From Alphaproteobacteria bacterium LSUCC0684 (GTDB lineage Bacteria > Pseudomonadota > Alphaproteobacteria > Puniceispirillales > UBA1172): a stretch of 64,000 nucleotides of DNA. The notes beneath the pieces are model-generated. The model saw only the letters and a program-made list of their open reading frames with translations, did no database searches and was not told where the DNA came from. The stretch lies in contig CP166130.1 in the NCBI GenBank assembly GCA_041228335.1, forward strand, positions 2,132,638 to 2,196,637, written 5' to 3'. Below are positions 19,827 to 29,504 of this stretch, in pieces; positions within the stretch are counted from its first letter, which is position 1; every line of letters begins with the position of its first letter. The position numbers and the translations under genes are program-made.

Positions 19827-20888
19827 ATGGACAATCTGATACTTATTTTGCTGGCACTGATGCTGATCATGGCGATTGTTATCGCTGTTATGGTTTTGCG
19901 CCGCCAGCGTAATGAACCCTCCGGCATGGAGGTTGGCGAGATCAAGGGCCAGCTGGAACAACTCTCGCAGATGACCAGTTTGCTCCAGGCACAGGTGACA
20001 ACCCAATTGCAGAATCAGGAACGCAGCCTTAACGAAACCTTGCGCAAACAGGCCGAGACCACGGGCCAGAAACTTGGCGATCTGCAATCCCGGCTGGCGG
20101 TGATCGACAAGGCGCATGCTTCCCTTACCGAACTATCCGCCCAGACCACACGGCTTGAAAATGTCCTGTCCAACAAGCAGGCCCGCGGCGCCTATGGGGA
20201 GATGCAGCTTGAAAACCTTGTCCGGCAGGTTCTGCCTCCGAATGCCTATAAATTTCAGGCCAAACTGGCCAACGGCTCCAGACCAGACTGCCTCCTGCTT
20301 TTGCCGAATCCGCCCGGTCCCATCGTTATTGACGCCAAATTTCCGCTTGAAGCCTGGTATGAACTCGGGGAGGCGGAAGATGACATAGCCAAACTTGCGG
20401 CACGAAAGAAACTGGCCGCCGCCCTCGCCACCCATGTGGAGGCGATTGCCGGCAAGTACATCATCACCGGAGAGACCGCCGAAAGCGCCATGCTCTTCCT
20501 GCCTTCCGAGGCTGTTTACGCGGAATTTCACACCCATCACCCCAAAGTGCTGGAGGACAGTTTCAAAAAACGTGTCTACCTGACGTCACCGACAACACTG
20601 ATGGCTACCCTGAATACCGTCCGCGCCATTCTGAGAGATGTAAAAATGCGCGAACAGGCCACCGTCATTCAGGCGGAAGTTGCCCGTCTGCTGGAAGACA
20701 TCACGCGCCTGGACAAGCGGGTTGGCAATCTCAGCCAGCATTTCGCCCTGGCCCAGAAAGATATCAGTGAAATAACCACTTCCACCCGCAAGATCACCCA
20801 GCGCAGCGAAGCCATAGAACGTATCGAGGTTGAGGAAAACTCGCCATCCTCGCCAACGCCGGAAGATCCGCCAAGGCTGATCGACTGA
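19827..20888 (+). CDS. rmuC: DNA recombination protein RmuC-like
   Basis: A 353-residue protein with an N-terminal membrane anchor (residues ~3-23), a coiled-coil (~35-110) and a nuclease-like domain with ARGAYGEMQLENLVRQVL, PDCLLLLP and VIDAKFPLEAW (Asp and Lys of the PD-(D/E)XK-type core), then a second coiled-coil. RmuC proteins limit recombination between inverted repeats. The last ~20 residues are proline-rich and low in complexity. It is convergent with recR across 34 bases. Confidence 0.9.
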   Translation: MDNLILILLALMLIMAIVIAVMVLRRQRNEPSGMEVGEIKGQLEQLSQMTSLLQAQVTTQLQNQERSLNETLRKQAETTGQKLGDLQSRLAVIDKAHASLTELSAQTTRLENVLSNKQARGAYGEMQLENLVRQVLPPNAYKFQAKLANGSRPDCLLLLPNPPGPIVIDAKFPLEAWYELGEAEDDIAKLAARKKLAAALATHVEAIAGKYIITGETAESAMLFLPSEAVYAEFHTHHPKVLEDSFKKRVYLTSPTTLMATLNTVRAILRDVKMREQATVIQAEVARLLEDITRLDKRVGNLSQHFALAQKDISEITTSTRKITQRSEAIERIEVEENSPSSPTPEDPPRLID

Positions 20889-20922
20889 TCTTCAGCCCGG
20901 GTTTGGCTTGCGCGAATCGAAA

Positions 20923-21528
20923 CTAAATGACGAGTGTCTGCCGCGCCTTCATGGCCTGGGCAAGCGTGCCATCATCAAGATAGTCAAGCTCCCCACCCAC
21001 CGGCACACCATGGGCAAGCCTGGTGACATTGACCTGACTGGACTGGAGCTTTTCCGCAATGTAATGGGCCGTGGTCTGCCCGTCCACGGTGGCGGAGGTT
21101 GCAAGAATCACTTCATTGACTTCCGGATGGCCAGCCTTTTCCACGAGATACGGGATACGCAAGGTATCCGGTCCGATCCCGTCAATGGCGTTCATCACCC
21201 CGCCAAGCACATGGTAAAGGCCGGTATAGATGGCCGCTCGCTCCATGGCCCAGAGATCTGCCAGATCTTCAACCACACAGATCCGGCTTTTATCACGGCT
21301 TGTGTTGCGGCAGATCCGGCAAAGATCATGGGTGTCGTAATTGCCGCATTCGATACAGGCACGGATGCTTCGCCCAACCTGATCAAGCTCCGATGCCAGC
21401 GGCAGCATCAACTGATCACGATTGCGCAGCATGTGAAGAACCGCCCGCCGGGCAGACCGGGGGCCAAGCCCCGGCAGTCTCGCCATACGCCGGATGAGAT
21501 TCTCAAGGGGACTGTCTGAACTGGCCAT
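20923..21528 (-). CDS. recR: Recombination protein RecR
   Basis: A 201-residue protein: helix-hairpin-helix LARLPGLGPRSARRA near the N-terminus, zinc finger C..CGNYDTHDLCRIC, Toprim segment with CVVEDLADLWAME, and C-terminal Walker-B-like VTRLAHGVPVGGELDYLD. It works with RecF/RecO in gap repair. The ATG at 21528 is preferred to an in-frame TTG three bases upstream. It ends the ffs-dnaX-ybaB-recR block. Confidence 0.97.
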   Translation of the reverse strand: MASSDSPLENLIRRMARLPGLGPRSARRAVLHMLRNRDQLMLPLASELDQVGRSIRACIECGNYDTHDLCRICRNTSRDKSRICVVEDLADLWAMERAAIYTGLYHVLGGVMNAIDGIGPDTLRIPYLVEKAGHPEVNEVILATSATVDGQTTAHYIAEKLQSSQVNVTRLAHGVPVGGELDYLDDGTLAQAMKARQTLVI

Positions 21529-21543
21529 CAATCTGCCCCTGTA

Positions 21544-21876
21544 TCAGAACGGCAGGTCAAGACCGGGCGGCAGAGGCAATCCTCCCGTCAGCGCTTTCAG
21601 TTTTTCTTCTCTCGCCTGATCTGCCCGGGCTTTGGCATCATTGACCGCAAGCTGGATCAGATCCTCAAGCATGGCGACATCTTCTGTGGTCTCAAGCCCG
21701 ATGATATCCGGGCTCAGGCTGACGTTATGGACAATTCCGCGACCATCGGTCTCAACCGTGACCGCACCGCCACCAGCCTCGCCACGAAAGCGCATCTCCG
21801 CCAGCTCTTCCTTCATCCGGGCGATGGATTGCTGCACTTCCTTTGCTTTCTGCATCATGCCGGCAAGATTACGCAT
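21544..21876 (-). CDS. ybaB: YbaB/EbfC nucleoid-associated protein
   Basis: 110 residues from ATG 21876 (MRNLAGMMQKAKEVQ...). The helix with M..K...Q..M.....E is the family hallmark, followed by GGGAVTV and a second helix, and a Pro-rich PPGLDLPF end. The frame is open 30 codons further upstream inside dnaX, but the internal ATG matches the family start and overlaps the dnaX end by eight bases. YbaB dimers bind DNA; the gene sits between dnaX and recR as in most bacteria. Confidence 0.95.
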   Translation of the reverse strand: MRNLAGMMQKAKEVQQSIARMKEELAEMRFRGEAGGGAVTVETDGRGIVHNVSLSPDIIGLETTEDVAMLEDLIQLAVNDAKARADQAREEKLKALTGGLPLPPGLDLPF

Positions 21877-23719
21877 GATTGATTTCCCCTTTCTCCTCAA
21901 AACCGTCCTCTTCCTCCGGAGGTGGTGCTTCCAATGGATTAGCAACAGGCCTGATCTCCGCAACACTGGCTCCGGGGAACGTGGTCAGGGTAGCGGCAAC
22001 AAGTGGATGTTCCGATACGGCGGCAATATCCTGCGCTTTCTTTTTCTGATCCTGCTCGTCAATCGTCGGGCCGCCCTTCTCGCTGCTGATCGAAACGATC
22101 CAGCGTAGCCCCGTCCATTCCAGCAACTGGGTCGCGATCTGCCTTGGCACCGCGGGATCAATATCGGCATCGGTTGAAAATTCAAACTGGCCCGGCTCAA
22201 ACCTGACGCAGCGAAGACGTGTTCTGATCGTTGCGGCGAGAAGTAACTCACCTTGGGATTCAAAGTGATTGGCCATCGCCCGCATGTTTTCAGGTGGCGG
22301 CATACTGCCTGATGCTGGCGCTTCAGGTTGACCCGCATCATGACCTGTTTGTTGAGCCAACTCGTCGCGGGCTTCGGGTTCCACTTCCCGTGCCGGTTCT
22401 TCGAGTCGGGATGCCGAAATAACAGGAACTTCCGGTTCTGCCGCAAGCAGAGGTCCCGAAACAGGGGCAAGCGATACAGGAGACGTGGCAGGTGTTGAAG
22501 GGGCGGCGGCTGGTGCCGCTGCACTCGTGGAGATTGAATTCTCGATTTTCTGCACGAGGTCAGCCGGGCTCGGCATATTTGCAGCATAGGCAAGCCGGAT
22601 CAGCACCATGTCCGCAGCGGCTTTCGGATCTGGCGCAAGCGCAAGCTCACCATGGCCTTTGAGCGTGATCTGCCAGGCCCTGACCAGCCGTGCAATACCG
22701 CAGGTATCGGCAATACGGGCAAGGGTTTCCTGTTCCATCTGTGGCAGATCCGCAGCCTCGCCCCCGGCCGCCAATCGGCAAGCAAGATGGAGAAGATCCA
22801 GCATGTCTCTCAAGACCATTTGCGGCTCTGCCCCGCGCCCCACCGCCTGGGCAAGGCTTTCCATCGCAGCCGGCGCCTGACCGGACAGCACCTCTTCGGT
22901 GATCGCAAGCGCGTCCTGCCTTCCTGCCTGACCAAGCAGGGTTGCAACCGCCTCGTCAGTGATCTGATCTGCCGTCAAGGCCGCTGCCTGATCAAGCATG
23001 GAAAGCGCATCACGCACAGAACCCTCGGCGGCGCGCGCTATCCGGATCAGCGACATCTCGTCAGCCTTTATCCTCTCCTGCTCACAGATATGTTGCAGAT
23101 GCGTTACCATGCGATCCACCGGCACCCGTCGCAGATCAAATCGCTGGCACCGTGACAGAACAGTGACCGGCACCTTCCTGATCTCGGTTGTGGCAAAAAT
23201 GAATTTCACTGCCTCCGGCGGCTCTTCAAGCGTTTTCAGAAGTGCGTTAAACGCGCTCTTGGACAGCATGTGAACTTCATCAATGATATAGATCTTGAAC
23301 CGCGCAGAAAGAGGCCTGTATCCAACCCCCTCTATAATCTCGCGCACATCATCCACGCCTGTATTGCTGGCGGCGTCCATTTCGATCACATCGACATGGC
23401 GACCCTCAGCAATCCCGGTGCAAGAAGAGCAAACTCCGCAAGGGCTGAGCGTCGGTCCACCCTGCCCATCCTCACCGGTGCAGTTCAGCCCCCGGGCGAT
23501 AATCCGGGCGGTGGTTGTCTTGCCGATACCGCGCAAGCCGGTCAGCACGAAAGCGTGGGCAAGCCGGCCCATCTTAAGGGCGTTTGACAATGTCGTAACG
23601 AGGCTTTCCTGGCCGATCAGCTCATCGAATGTCGAAGGGCGATATTTACGGGCAAGGACACGGTAGGCCATGTCAGGGACAGGCTTGCCAAGTTGTTCCG
23701 GGTCCGTGGGAGAGACCAT
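21869..23719 (-). CDS. dnaX: DNA polymerase III subunits gamma/tau
   Basis: A 616-residue clamp-loader ATPase. Walker A GLRGIGKTTTAR near residue 60, a zinc module C..C..C with SPCGVCSSC, Walker B IYIIDEVHMLS, sensor 1 FATTE and SRC arginine-finger motif are visible; domain III ends near 390 and a Pro/Ala/Glu-rich linker and tau-like tail follow. The start is MVSPTDPEQ with family homology beginning at YRVLARKYRP. It lies just downstream of the SRP RNA gene. Confidence 0.97.
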   Translation of the reverse strand: MVSPTDPEQLGKPVPDMAYRVLARKYRPSTFDELIGQESLVTTLSNALKMGRLAHAFVLTGLRGIGKTTTARIIARGLNCTGEDGQGGPTLSPCGVCSSCTGIAEGRHVDVIEMDAASNTGVDDVREIIEGVGYRPLSARFKIYIIDEVHMLSKSAFNALLKTLEEPPEAVKFIFATTEIRKVPVTVLSRCQRFDLRRVPVDRMVTHLQHICEQERIKADEMSLIRIARAAEGSVRDALSMLDQAAALTADQITDEAVATLLGQAGRQDALAITEEVLSGQAPAAMESLAQAVGRGAEPQMVLRDMLDLLHLACRLAAGGEAADLPQMEQETLARIADTCGIARLVRAWQITLKGHGELALAPDPKAAADMVLIRLAYAANMPSPADLVQKIENSISTSAAAPAAAPSTPATSPVSLAPVSGPLLAAEPEVPVISASRLEEPAREVEPEARDELAQQTGHDAGQPEAPASGSMPPPENMRAMANHFESQGELLLAATIRTRLRCVRFEPGQFEFSTDADIDPAVPRQIATQLLEWTGLRWIVSISSEKGGPTIDEQDQKKKAQDIAAVSEHPLVAATLTTFPGASVAEIRPVANPLEAPPPEEEDGFEEKGEINHA

Positions 23720-23798
23720 CCACCGCTCCTGATCTGCCTTGCTGCGTCCCCCGAAATTGCCAGGGGGGGTGAAGCCCCCAATCAGCGAAGGGGCGGAA

Positions 23799-23882
23799 GA
23801 CTGGACGACCCGACCTGACCCAAGCCCTGGCTGCTGCCTCTCGGCCCTGACCGGTTAGACAAGGCGGCCGTCCACCCAGCCT
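23799..23882 (-). ncRNA. ffs: Signal recognition particle 4.5S-type RNA
   Basis: On the minus strand the segment at 23825-23853 reads GGTCAGGGCC-GAGA-GGCAGCAGCC, which lines up position by position with the conserved SRP domain IV (symmetric and asymmetric loops under a GNRA tetraloop, here GAGA). Flanking arms GGACG and CGTCC close the stem. The place just before dnaX is the usual alphaproteobacterial one. Ends are estimated from pairing. A weak promoter pair, TTGCTC (23916-23921) and CATACA (23893-23898) with 17 bases between, lies just upstream. A GGGGG-CTTCA-CCCCC hairpin at 23766-23780 may terminate it. Confidence 0.85.
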
Positions 23883-23939
23883 TCCTTCTTTCTGTATGGG
23901 ATAATCCGGCGAAAAGAGCAAGCCCGGATCACGGTAACC

Positions 23940-24806
23940 CTATCGGTTGCTGCCGTTTCTGCCTCTATCAGCAGGATAGGTGCCAAGAATACGGATTGAG
24001 CCGGGATTGGTGAAAAACTCAAGTTCTTCAATGGCAAACCGGAAAGCATCGCTGTTCTGATGGACTTCGGCATCAATATAGAACTGCGCTGCCGTAAACT
24101 GCCCTCCCACCATATAGCTTTCCAGCTTGGTCAGGTTGATCCCATTGGTGGCAAAACCCCCAAGCGCCTTGTAAAGCGCCGCCGGTACAGACCTGAGGCT
24201 GAAGATCATGGTGGTGATAACCGGCCCGTTATCAAGGGGCGGTTCTATCGGTTCCCGGGCCATGATCAGCATTCTTGTGGTGTTATGATCCTGATCTTCG
24301 GCATTTTCCTTGAGGATATCAAGACCATAGATTTCCGCCGCAAGACGTGACGCAATAGCACCAATACCCGTATCCCCAAGCGCGGCAATGTCCGCCGCCG
24401 CACCAGCGGTATCCGGATGCATGATCGGAGTGAGATTAAGTTCACGCAAGGTCTCCCGGCATTGTGCCAATCCCTGGGCATGGCTGTGTACCTCACGAAG
24501 CCCATTCAGCGTCGCCCCCTTGACGCCAAGCAGGTGATGATTAACCCGCTGAAAATGTTCGCCGATGATATAGAGACCTGAAGATGGCAGCAGATGGTGG
24601 ATATCCGCCACCCTGCCAGCCACCGAATTTTCCACCGGCACCATGGCATAGCGTGCCTGCCCGGCAGAGACCGCGGCCAGCATGTCTTCAAATGATGCAT
24701 TGGAAAGGGCCTGCATGTCTGGAAAACATTGCTGGCAGGCCAGATGCGAATACGCCCCGGGTTGACCCTGGTAAGCGATGATGGTGTCAGGGTTTGTGCT
24801 GGTCAT
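23940..24806 (-). CDS. pheA: Prephenate dehydratase with ACT domain
   Basis: A 288-residue stand-alone enzyme that makes phenylpyruvate. YQGQPGAYSHLAC at the start, VPVENSVAGRV, the catalytic NTTRM-like HNTTRMLIMA region, then an ACT regulatory domain with ALYKALGGFATNGINLTKLESY (GAL/ESRP-type motif in degenerate form). Feedback control by phenylalanine is expected. Its ATG overlaps the kdsB stop by one base. Confidence 0.95.
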   Translation of the reverse strand: MTSTNPDTIIAYQGQPGAYSHLACQQCFPDMQALSNASFEDMLAAVSAGQARYAMVPVENSVAGRVADIHHLLPSSGLYIIGEHFQRVNHHLLGVKGATLNGLREVHSHAQGLAQCRETLRELNLTPIMHPDTAGAAADIAALGDTGIGAIASRLAAEIYGLDILKENAEDQDHNTTRMLIMAREPIEPPLDNGPVITTMIFSLRSVPAALYKALGGFATNGINLTKLESYMVGGQFTAAQFYIDAEVHQNSDAFRFAIEELEFFTNPGSIRILGTYPADRGRNGSNR

Positions 24807-25660
24807 TACGATAGTTCCTCTGCTGCCCCTGACATCGAATTCATGCGGGCGCGTGCCTTTTCAAGATCTTCGGGAGTATCAATACCTCCCGGCGCGCTGT
24901 CAACAACAAGGGCAGAGATACGCATACCATCTTCAAGTGCCCTCAACTGTTCAAGCTTCTCTGCCATTTCCAGGGGTGATGGCGGCAGGGAAACAAACCG
25001 CCGCAGTGCCGAGCGCCGCCAGGCATAGATTCCAACATGATGCCAGATCGGGGCAAGAGATCTTGCCCCGGCATCAACAGCCTCCCCGCCATAGGGAATC
25101 GGATGACGGCTGAAATAGAGAACCCGGCCAATCGACCCCGGGCTGGTGACGCCATCCGAAAAGGCAATGGCGGCCTTCACCACCTGCGCAAGACCGACTT
25201 CCTCTGGACAGGCCGGTGCCACAGGTGTTGCGATATCGACGCCTTCATCTTCGAGCGCTGCCACCAGCATGGGCAGAATCCCGGCGTCAATTTCAGGCAG
25301 GTCCCCTTGCAGGTTAATGATAAATTCAATCTTCCCTTCAGGATCGATTGTATTAAGGGCTTCTTCAACCCTGTCCGATCCCGACGGGTGATCTGGCCGG
25401 GTCAGCACCGCTTCGCCGCCATGTTCTGTTACCACATCGGCAATCGCCTGGTCATCACAGGCCACAATGACACGACTTTGAGCATCAGTGCCAAACCCTG
25501 CCTCCCAGGCGCGGCGCATCACCTGAACAATCATCGGTGCATCACCGATCATGGCAAGGGGTTTCCCGGGCAGGCGGGTAGATGCCATACGTGCCGGGAT
25601 CACAACGACCGTTCGCGCCGAACTTGCTGAAATCGGTTCATGGGGGACATTTGGTCGCAT
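24806..25660 (-). CDS. kdsB: CMP-KDO synthetase (3-deoxy-manno-octulosonate cytidylyltransferase)
   Basis: 284 residues from ATG 25660; a TTG at 25681 would add seven. VVIPARMASTRLPGKPL is the nucleotide-binding start, ACDD and TRPDHPSGSDRVEEAL bind CTP and KDO, and NLQGDLPEI carries the metal Asp. CMP-KDO feeds lipopolysaccharide inner core, so the cell has a KDO-containing outer membrane. Coupled to pheA, a common alphaproteobacterial order. Confidence 0.95.
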   Translation of the reverse strand: MRPNVPHEPISASSARTVVVIPARMASTRLPGKPLAMIGDAPMIVQVMRRAWEAGFGTDAQSRVIVACDDQAIADVVTEHGGEAVLTRPDHPSGSDRVEEALNTIDPEGKIEFIINLQGDLPEIDAGILPMLVAALEDEGVDIATPVAPACPEEVGLAQVVKAAIAFSDGVTSPGSIGRVLYFSRHPIPYGGEAVDAGARSLAPIWHHVGIYAWRRSALRRFVSLPPSPLEMAEKLEQLRALEDGMRISALVVDSAPGGIDTPEDLEKARARMNSMSGAAEELS

Positions 25661-25801
25661 GCAGGCACCCGTGCTGGTCAAAGGGGGTGGAATTGAACGT
25701 AATCTGGAGTATATTCCACTTCGTCAAGACTTGTGAAGATAGCGTATTTCACGGTATGAAAAGTACAATATGTAATGACCGTGTCGGCTTTGGGGGATAC
25801 G

Positions 25802-26374
25802 ATGGACGAACTGAAATTCAACAAGATTGCAGCAGGTGTACTTTGTGGTGGACTGCTGATCATGGCCGGTATCAAATTTGCCGACGTCATGCTCCCGCAC
25901 CACCAACTCGCGGAAAACGCATACCCGATCGAAGTCCCGGAAAGTGCAAGTTCAACCGTAGTTGCCGAAGCCCCCACAGGTCCAGAGCCAATTTTTGCAC
26001 TCCTGGCCGAAGCTGATATTGCCGCGGGCGAAAAAATTGCCAAAAAATGCACCGCCTGCCACAATTTTGATGAAGGTGGCCCCGCCAAGGTCGGACCTAA
26101 TCTCTGGAATATCGTCAACGCTTCCATGGCCCGTGATAGCGGATTTTCCTATTCCAGCGCTCTTGCAGAAAAGGGTGGGGCTTGGGATTATGCCAGCCTG
26201 AACGGTTTTCTGCATAAACCAAAAGCCTGGCTTTCCGGCACTAAGATGAACTTCGCTGGACTGAAAAAGCCTGAGGACAGAGCCAATCTGATTGCCTGGC
26301 TTCGATCGCTTTCAAGTACGCCTGCAGCTCTGCCAACCACCGAAGAGATTGCAGCGGAAGCCGCTGGAAGCTGA
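25802..26374 (+). CDS. cycM: Membrane-anchored c-type cytochrome (CycM/c552 type)
   Basis: 190 residues from ATG 25802, chosen because GGGGG lies six bases upstream and the uncleaved anchor starts at once (FNKIAAGVLCGGLLIMAGIKFAD, a ~20-residue helix). After a Pro/Ala linker comes one class-I cytochrome domain with haem motif CTACH near residue 80 and the axial Met in GTKMNFAG. It likely carries electrons from the bc1 complex to a terminal oxidase, tethered on the periplasmic face. The hisN start overlaps its stop. Confidence 0.92.
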   Translation: MDELKFNKIAAGVLCGGLLIMAGIKFADVMLPHHQLAENAYPIEVPESASSTVVAEAPTGPEPIFALLAEADIAAGEKIAKKCTACHNFDEGGPAKVGPNLWNIVNASMARDSGFSYSSALAEKGGAWDYASLNGFLHKPKAWLSGTKMNFAGLKKPEDRANLIAWLRSLSSTPAALPTTEEIAAEAAGS

Positions 26375-27162
26375 TGACACCTTCCGGGACAGAGAACACC
26401 TTATCGGAAATCGCCCGATTTGCCGCTTCCCTGACCCAAATCAGTCGGCCGATCATTCACCAGTGGTTCCGTCAGCTTCCGGATGTTGAGCGAAAGGAAG
26501 ATGCCTCTCCTGTTACCATTGCGGACAAAGGGGTTGAGTCCAGCCTCAGAGACACAATTGCCAAGACTTTTCCTTCCCATAGTATCATTGGGGAAGAAGA
26601 AGGTTCCGCCAGCGGGAGTGGAGATTTCACCTGGGTGATTGACCCGATTGACGGCACCAGAGCTTTTTCTTGTGGCAACCCTCTTTTCGGCACCCTTATC
26701 GCCGTACTGCATGAAGAAAAACCTGTTATCGGAGTTATTGACCTGCCCATGCTGGATGCCACCTGGATCGGTATTCATGGGCAGGCAACGCTTCTCAATG
26801 GCAACCCTGTCCACGTTGCTGGGACCTGCCATCTGGCTGATGCCCGCATCGCCACCACCAGCGCCAGCGCCCTTGCCGAAGATTATCACCGGTTTGAGAA
26901 ACTGAATGAAGCCGCACGCGTGACATCCTATGGCGGAGATTGCGCCAATTATGCCCATGTGGCCGCAGGCTGGTGTGATCTGGTGGCGGAAACACATCTT
27001 AAAACATATGACATCATGGCAACTATCCCTGTCATTGAAGGGGCTGGAGGTATAGTCAGCCAATGGGATGGCAGCGCCATCACCCTTGATAATTATGATG
27101 GTACGGCCCTTGCCTCGACCTCTCGCAGCCTGCATGATGAAGCCATGGCCATCCTGGCCTGA
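26374..27162 (+). CDS. hisN: Histidinol-phosphatase, inositol monophosphatase family
   Basis: A 262-residue metal-dependent phosphatase: KEDASPVTIAD, GEEEG, DPIDGTRAF (metal ligands) and YDIMATIPVIEGAGG near the C-terminus. The DGTRAF form and the short sequence match the HisN-type histidinol phosphatases that replace HisB in alphaproteobacteria. ATG overlaps the cytochrome stop (ATGA), so translation is coupled. Other IMPase activities cannot be excluded. Confidence 0.88.
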   Translation: MTPSGTENTLSEIARFAASLTQISRPIIHQWFRQLPDVERKEDASPVTIADKGVESSLRDTIAKTFPSHSIIGEEEGSASGSGDFTWVIDPIDGTRAFSCGNPLFGTLIAVLHEEKPVIGVIDLPMLDATWIGIHGQATLLNGNPVHVAGTCHLADARIATTSASALAEDYHRFEKLNEAARVTSYGGDCANYAHVAAGWCDLVAETHLKTYDIMATIPVIEGAGGIVSQWDGSAITLDNYDGTALASTSRSLHDEAMAILA

Positions 27163-27189
27163 ACTGAACCCTTAATGGCGGAGGTAAGA

Positions 27190-28128
27190 ATGGTTGCGCC
27201 CCTTTATATTGCCTATCATTCAAATGATGATCCCATGGAATATTGGCAGCAAGGTCTGGAGATGCTGTTGCCTGATATCCGGCTGGTTGCGCCTGATGCG
27301 CCCGAAGCCCAAAAGGCTGAAGTCATCATAACCTGGGATCCGCCTGAAGGAACCATTGCCGGGTTGCCATCCCTCAAGGGTGTTATTTCTCTTGCCCAGG
27401 GCGTTGACCATATCCTGAAAGACCCGGCCTTCCCCCGGCATCTCAAGTTTGCCCGACTAATTGACCCCTACATGTCCGAAGCCATGGCGGAGTGGGTTCT
27501 TTTATCTATTCTGGAAAAACATCGGGATTCTGAAATCTACCGTGAGGCATCAACCCGGAAGGAATGGATTCGCCTTCGGCCACGCGTAGCAGCCGATACA
27601 TGTGTAGCGGTAATGGGGCTCGGCGCTATCGGTTCTCATGTTGCGGAAAAAGTTGCGATGATGGGTTTCCGGACAATCGGCTGGGCACGCAGTTCGAAAT
27701 CCATCCCCGGCGTTACCGCTCACACCGGGGATGAAGGCTTTAGCACCTGCCTTGAAGAGGCAGATTTCGTTGTCTCCATCCTGCCCTTGACCGAAGAAAC
27801 CCGGGATTTATTTAACGCGCAAACCTTCGCAAAAATGAAGAATGGGGCATTCTTCATCAACTCTGGCCGCGGGCTTCAGGTTGTTGAAGATGACCTTATC
27901 AAGGCTATTGATAAAGGCCATCTCAGCGGTGCTACACTTGATGTAACGCGCATCGAGCCGCTACCAAAGGAAAGCCCGCTCTGGGAACATCCCCATATAT
28001 GTATCTGGCCGCATGTGTCCGCCCAGACCAACGCCGATACCGCCGCCCACCAAGTTGCCGATGCCATCCTTGCTATCCGTTCTGGCAAGGATCCAGAAAA
28101 TGTCGTCAATGTTGATCGCGGATATTAA
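27190..28128 (+). CDS. ghrA: Glyoxylate/hydroxypyruvate reductase A
   Basis: 312 residues from ATG 27190, preferred to ATG 27175 because GGAGG sits five bases before it. It is a D-2-hydroxyacid dehydrogenase: a Rossmann motif GLGAIGSHVAE near residue 140, Arg in NSGRG, Glu in the IEPLP block and His in WPHVSAQT. The C-terminal HVSAQT with short overall length is GhrA-like. It would reduce glyoxylate or hydroxypyruvate. Its stop overlaps the stop of the convergent peptidase gene. Confidence 0.88.
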   Translation: MVAPLYIAYHSNDDPMEYWQQGLEMLLPDIRLVAPDAPEAQKAEVIITWDPPEGTIAGLPSLKGVISLAQGVDHILKDPAFPRHLKFARLIDPYMSEAMAEWVLLSILEKHRDSEIYREASTRKEWIRLRPRVAADTCVAVMGLGAIGSHVAEKVAMMGFRTIGWARSSKSIPGVTAHTGDEGFSTCLEEADFVVSILPLTEETRDLFNAQTFAKMKNGAFFINSGRGLQVVEDDLIKAIDKGHLSGATLDVTRIEPLPKESPLWEHPHICIWPHVSAQTNADTAAHQVADAILAIRSGKDPENVVNVDRGY

Positions 28129-29474
28129 GCCTTTAGCCGGTTTTCAATCAGCCTGAATACGGCTCTGAGCCCCATGGCTTCTCCCCCTTTGGGGTGGCCA
28201 GGCCGATCACCCAGATTCCAGGCCATCACGTCAAGATGGGCCCAGGGAACCGGACGGGCCAGAAACCGTTTGAGAAAAAGGGCCGCGGTGATCGCACCGC
28301 CATAGCGTGAAGTCCCGGTAGAAGACAGCGCGGCGTATCCTCCTTCCAGATACCGTTCATAGGGTGCATGCAGGGGCAGGGGCCACACGGGATCACCTGT
28401 TGCCTCACCCGCAGCAACCAGTTCACGACCCAACGCCTCATCGTTAGTGAACAGCGCGGGCAGTTCCGTTCCAACCGCCACCCGTGCCGCGCCCGTGAGG
28501 GTGGCAAAATCAACCAGCATTTCAGGTTCTTCCTGGGTGGCCAGATAGATCGCATCAGCCAGAATAAGTCTTCCTTCCGCATCGGTGTTACCCACTTCAA
28601 CCGGAATACCGGCAGCCGTATCAATAACGTCAAGAGGCCGCATGGACCGGGATGATACAGCATTCTCCACTGTCGGGATGAGTACTCTCAGACGCATCTT
28701 CAGCCCAAGCGCCATGATGATGCGGGCAAGCCCAAGCACATGCGCCGCACCACCCATATCTTTTTTCATCATCTCCATGCCGCCGGAAGGCTTGAGATCA
28801 AGCCCGCCACTGTCAAATGTAACGCCTTTGCCAATCAGGGTAATAAGCGGGCCGTCATCTCCCCAGCGCAGGTCGAGAAGACGTGGCGGGCACTCCGCTG
28901 CCCGGCCAACCGTATCAATCGCCGGAAACCGGCGGGTCAACTCGTCACCAATCGTCACATCAAGGTCAGCCGAATACGCCTCTGCGAGATCACGGGCGGC
29001 ATCTTCCATCCCCTGCGGATTGAGATAATTGGCCGGCATATTGATCAGATCACGGGCAAGAAAGATGCCAGCCGAGATCGCCTCAACCCGGTGGCGCAAC
29101 GCATCATCCGCCAGAACAAGATCAGCCGTCGGAGCAGATGCCTTCTCGCGAAATCTGTCAAACTTGTATTGCTGGAGAAGAAACCCGATAGCAATCTCTT
29201 CCACCTCATCCTGGCTGGTCAGCGCATAGGTACCCTTTGGCAGACCGCCTGCTCTGGCGCCATCGACAAAAGCATCCTTCTTCCCCAGCACCACCTCCGC
29301 TATGCCGCCCTCATCTCCGGGAAAGATCAGATGGGTGCCTGGCTTTGCCGTAAAATCATGGTCCTTTGCCCAGCGCCTATATGCTGCCGGTCTTTCATTA
29401 AGCCAGTTTTCCATCTCATCAGGTTCAAGGCGAAAGATGAGACGAGATGTAGGCATGGAAGCAACAACAGGCAT
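28125..29474 (-). CDS. Leucyl aminopeptidase family protein (M17)
   Basis: A 449-residue cytosolic metallopeptidase. The active-site set is intact: GKGVTFDSGGLDLKP with metal Lys/Asp, KKDMGGA, and the signature NTDAEGRLIL that gives two metal ligands and the catalytic Arg. The N-terminal domain is shorter and different from E. coli PepA, as in the alphaproteobacterial form. It begins 30 bases after the MATE gene on the same strand. Confidence 0.92.
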   Translation of the reverse strand: MPVVASMPTSRLIFRLEPDEMENWLNERPAAYRRWAKDHDFTAKPGTHLIFPGDEGGIAEVVLGKKDAFVDGARAGGLPKGTYALTSQDEVEEIAIGFLLQQYKFDRFREKASAPTADLVLADDALRHRVEAISAGIFLARDLINMPANYLNPQGMEDAARDLAEAYSADLDVTIGDELTRRFPAIDTVGRAAECPPRLLDLRWGDDGPLITLIGKGVTFDSGGLDLKPSGGMEMMKKDMGGAAHVLGLARIIMALGLKMRLRVLIPTVENAVSSRSMRPLDVIDTAAGIPVEVGNTDAEGRLILADAIYLATQEEPEMLVDFATLTGAARVAVGTELPALFTNDEALGRELVAAGEATGDPVWPLPLHAPYERYLEGGYAALSSTGTSRYGGAITAALFLKRFLARPVPWAHLDVMAWNLGDRPGHPKGGEAMGLRAVFRLIENRLKA

Positions 29475-29504
29475 GATCTATCCTTTCAAAAGCAACACAG
29501 GTAT

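Noticed and set aside
22040-22056. An A-rich stretch in dnaX that might act as a frameshift site for the short gamma form
   Set aside because: The reading frame gives G-AAA-AAG, not a good slippery heptamer, and it lies near the C-terminus, so a gamma-size product would not result.
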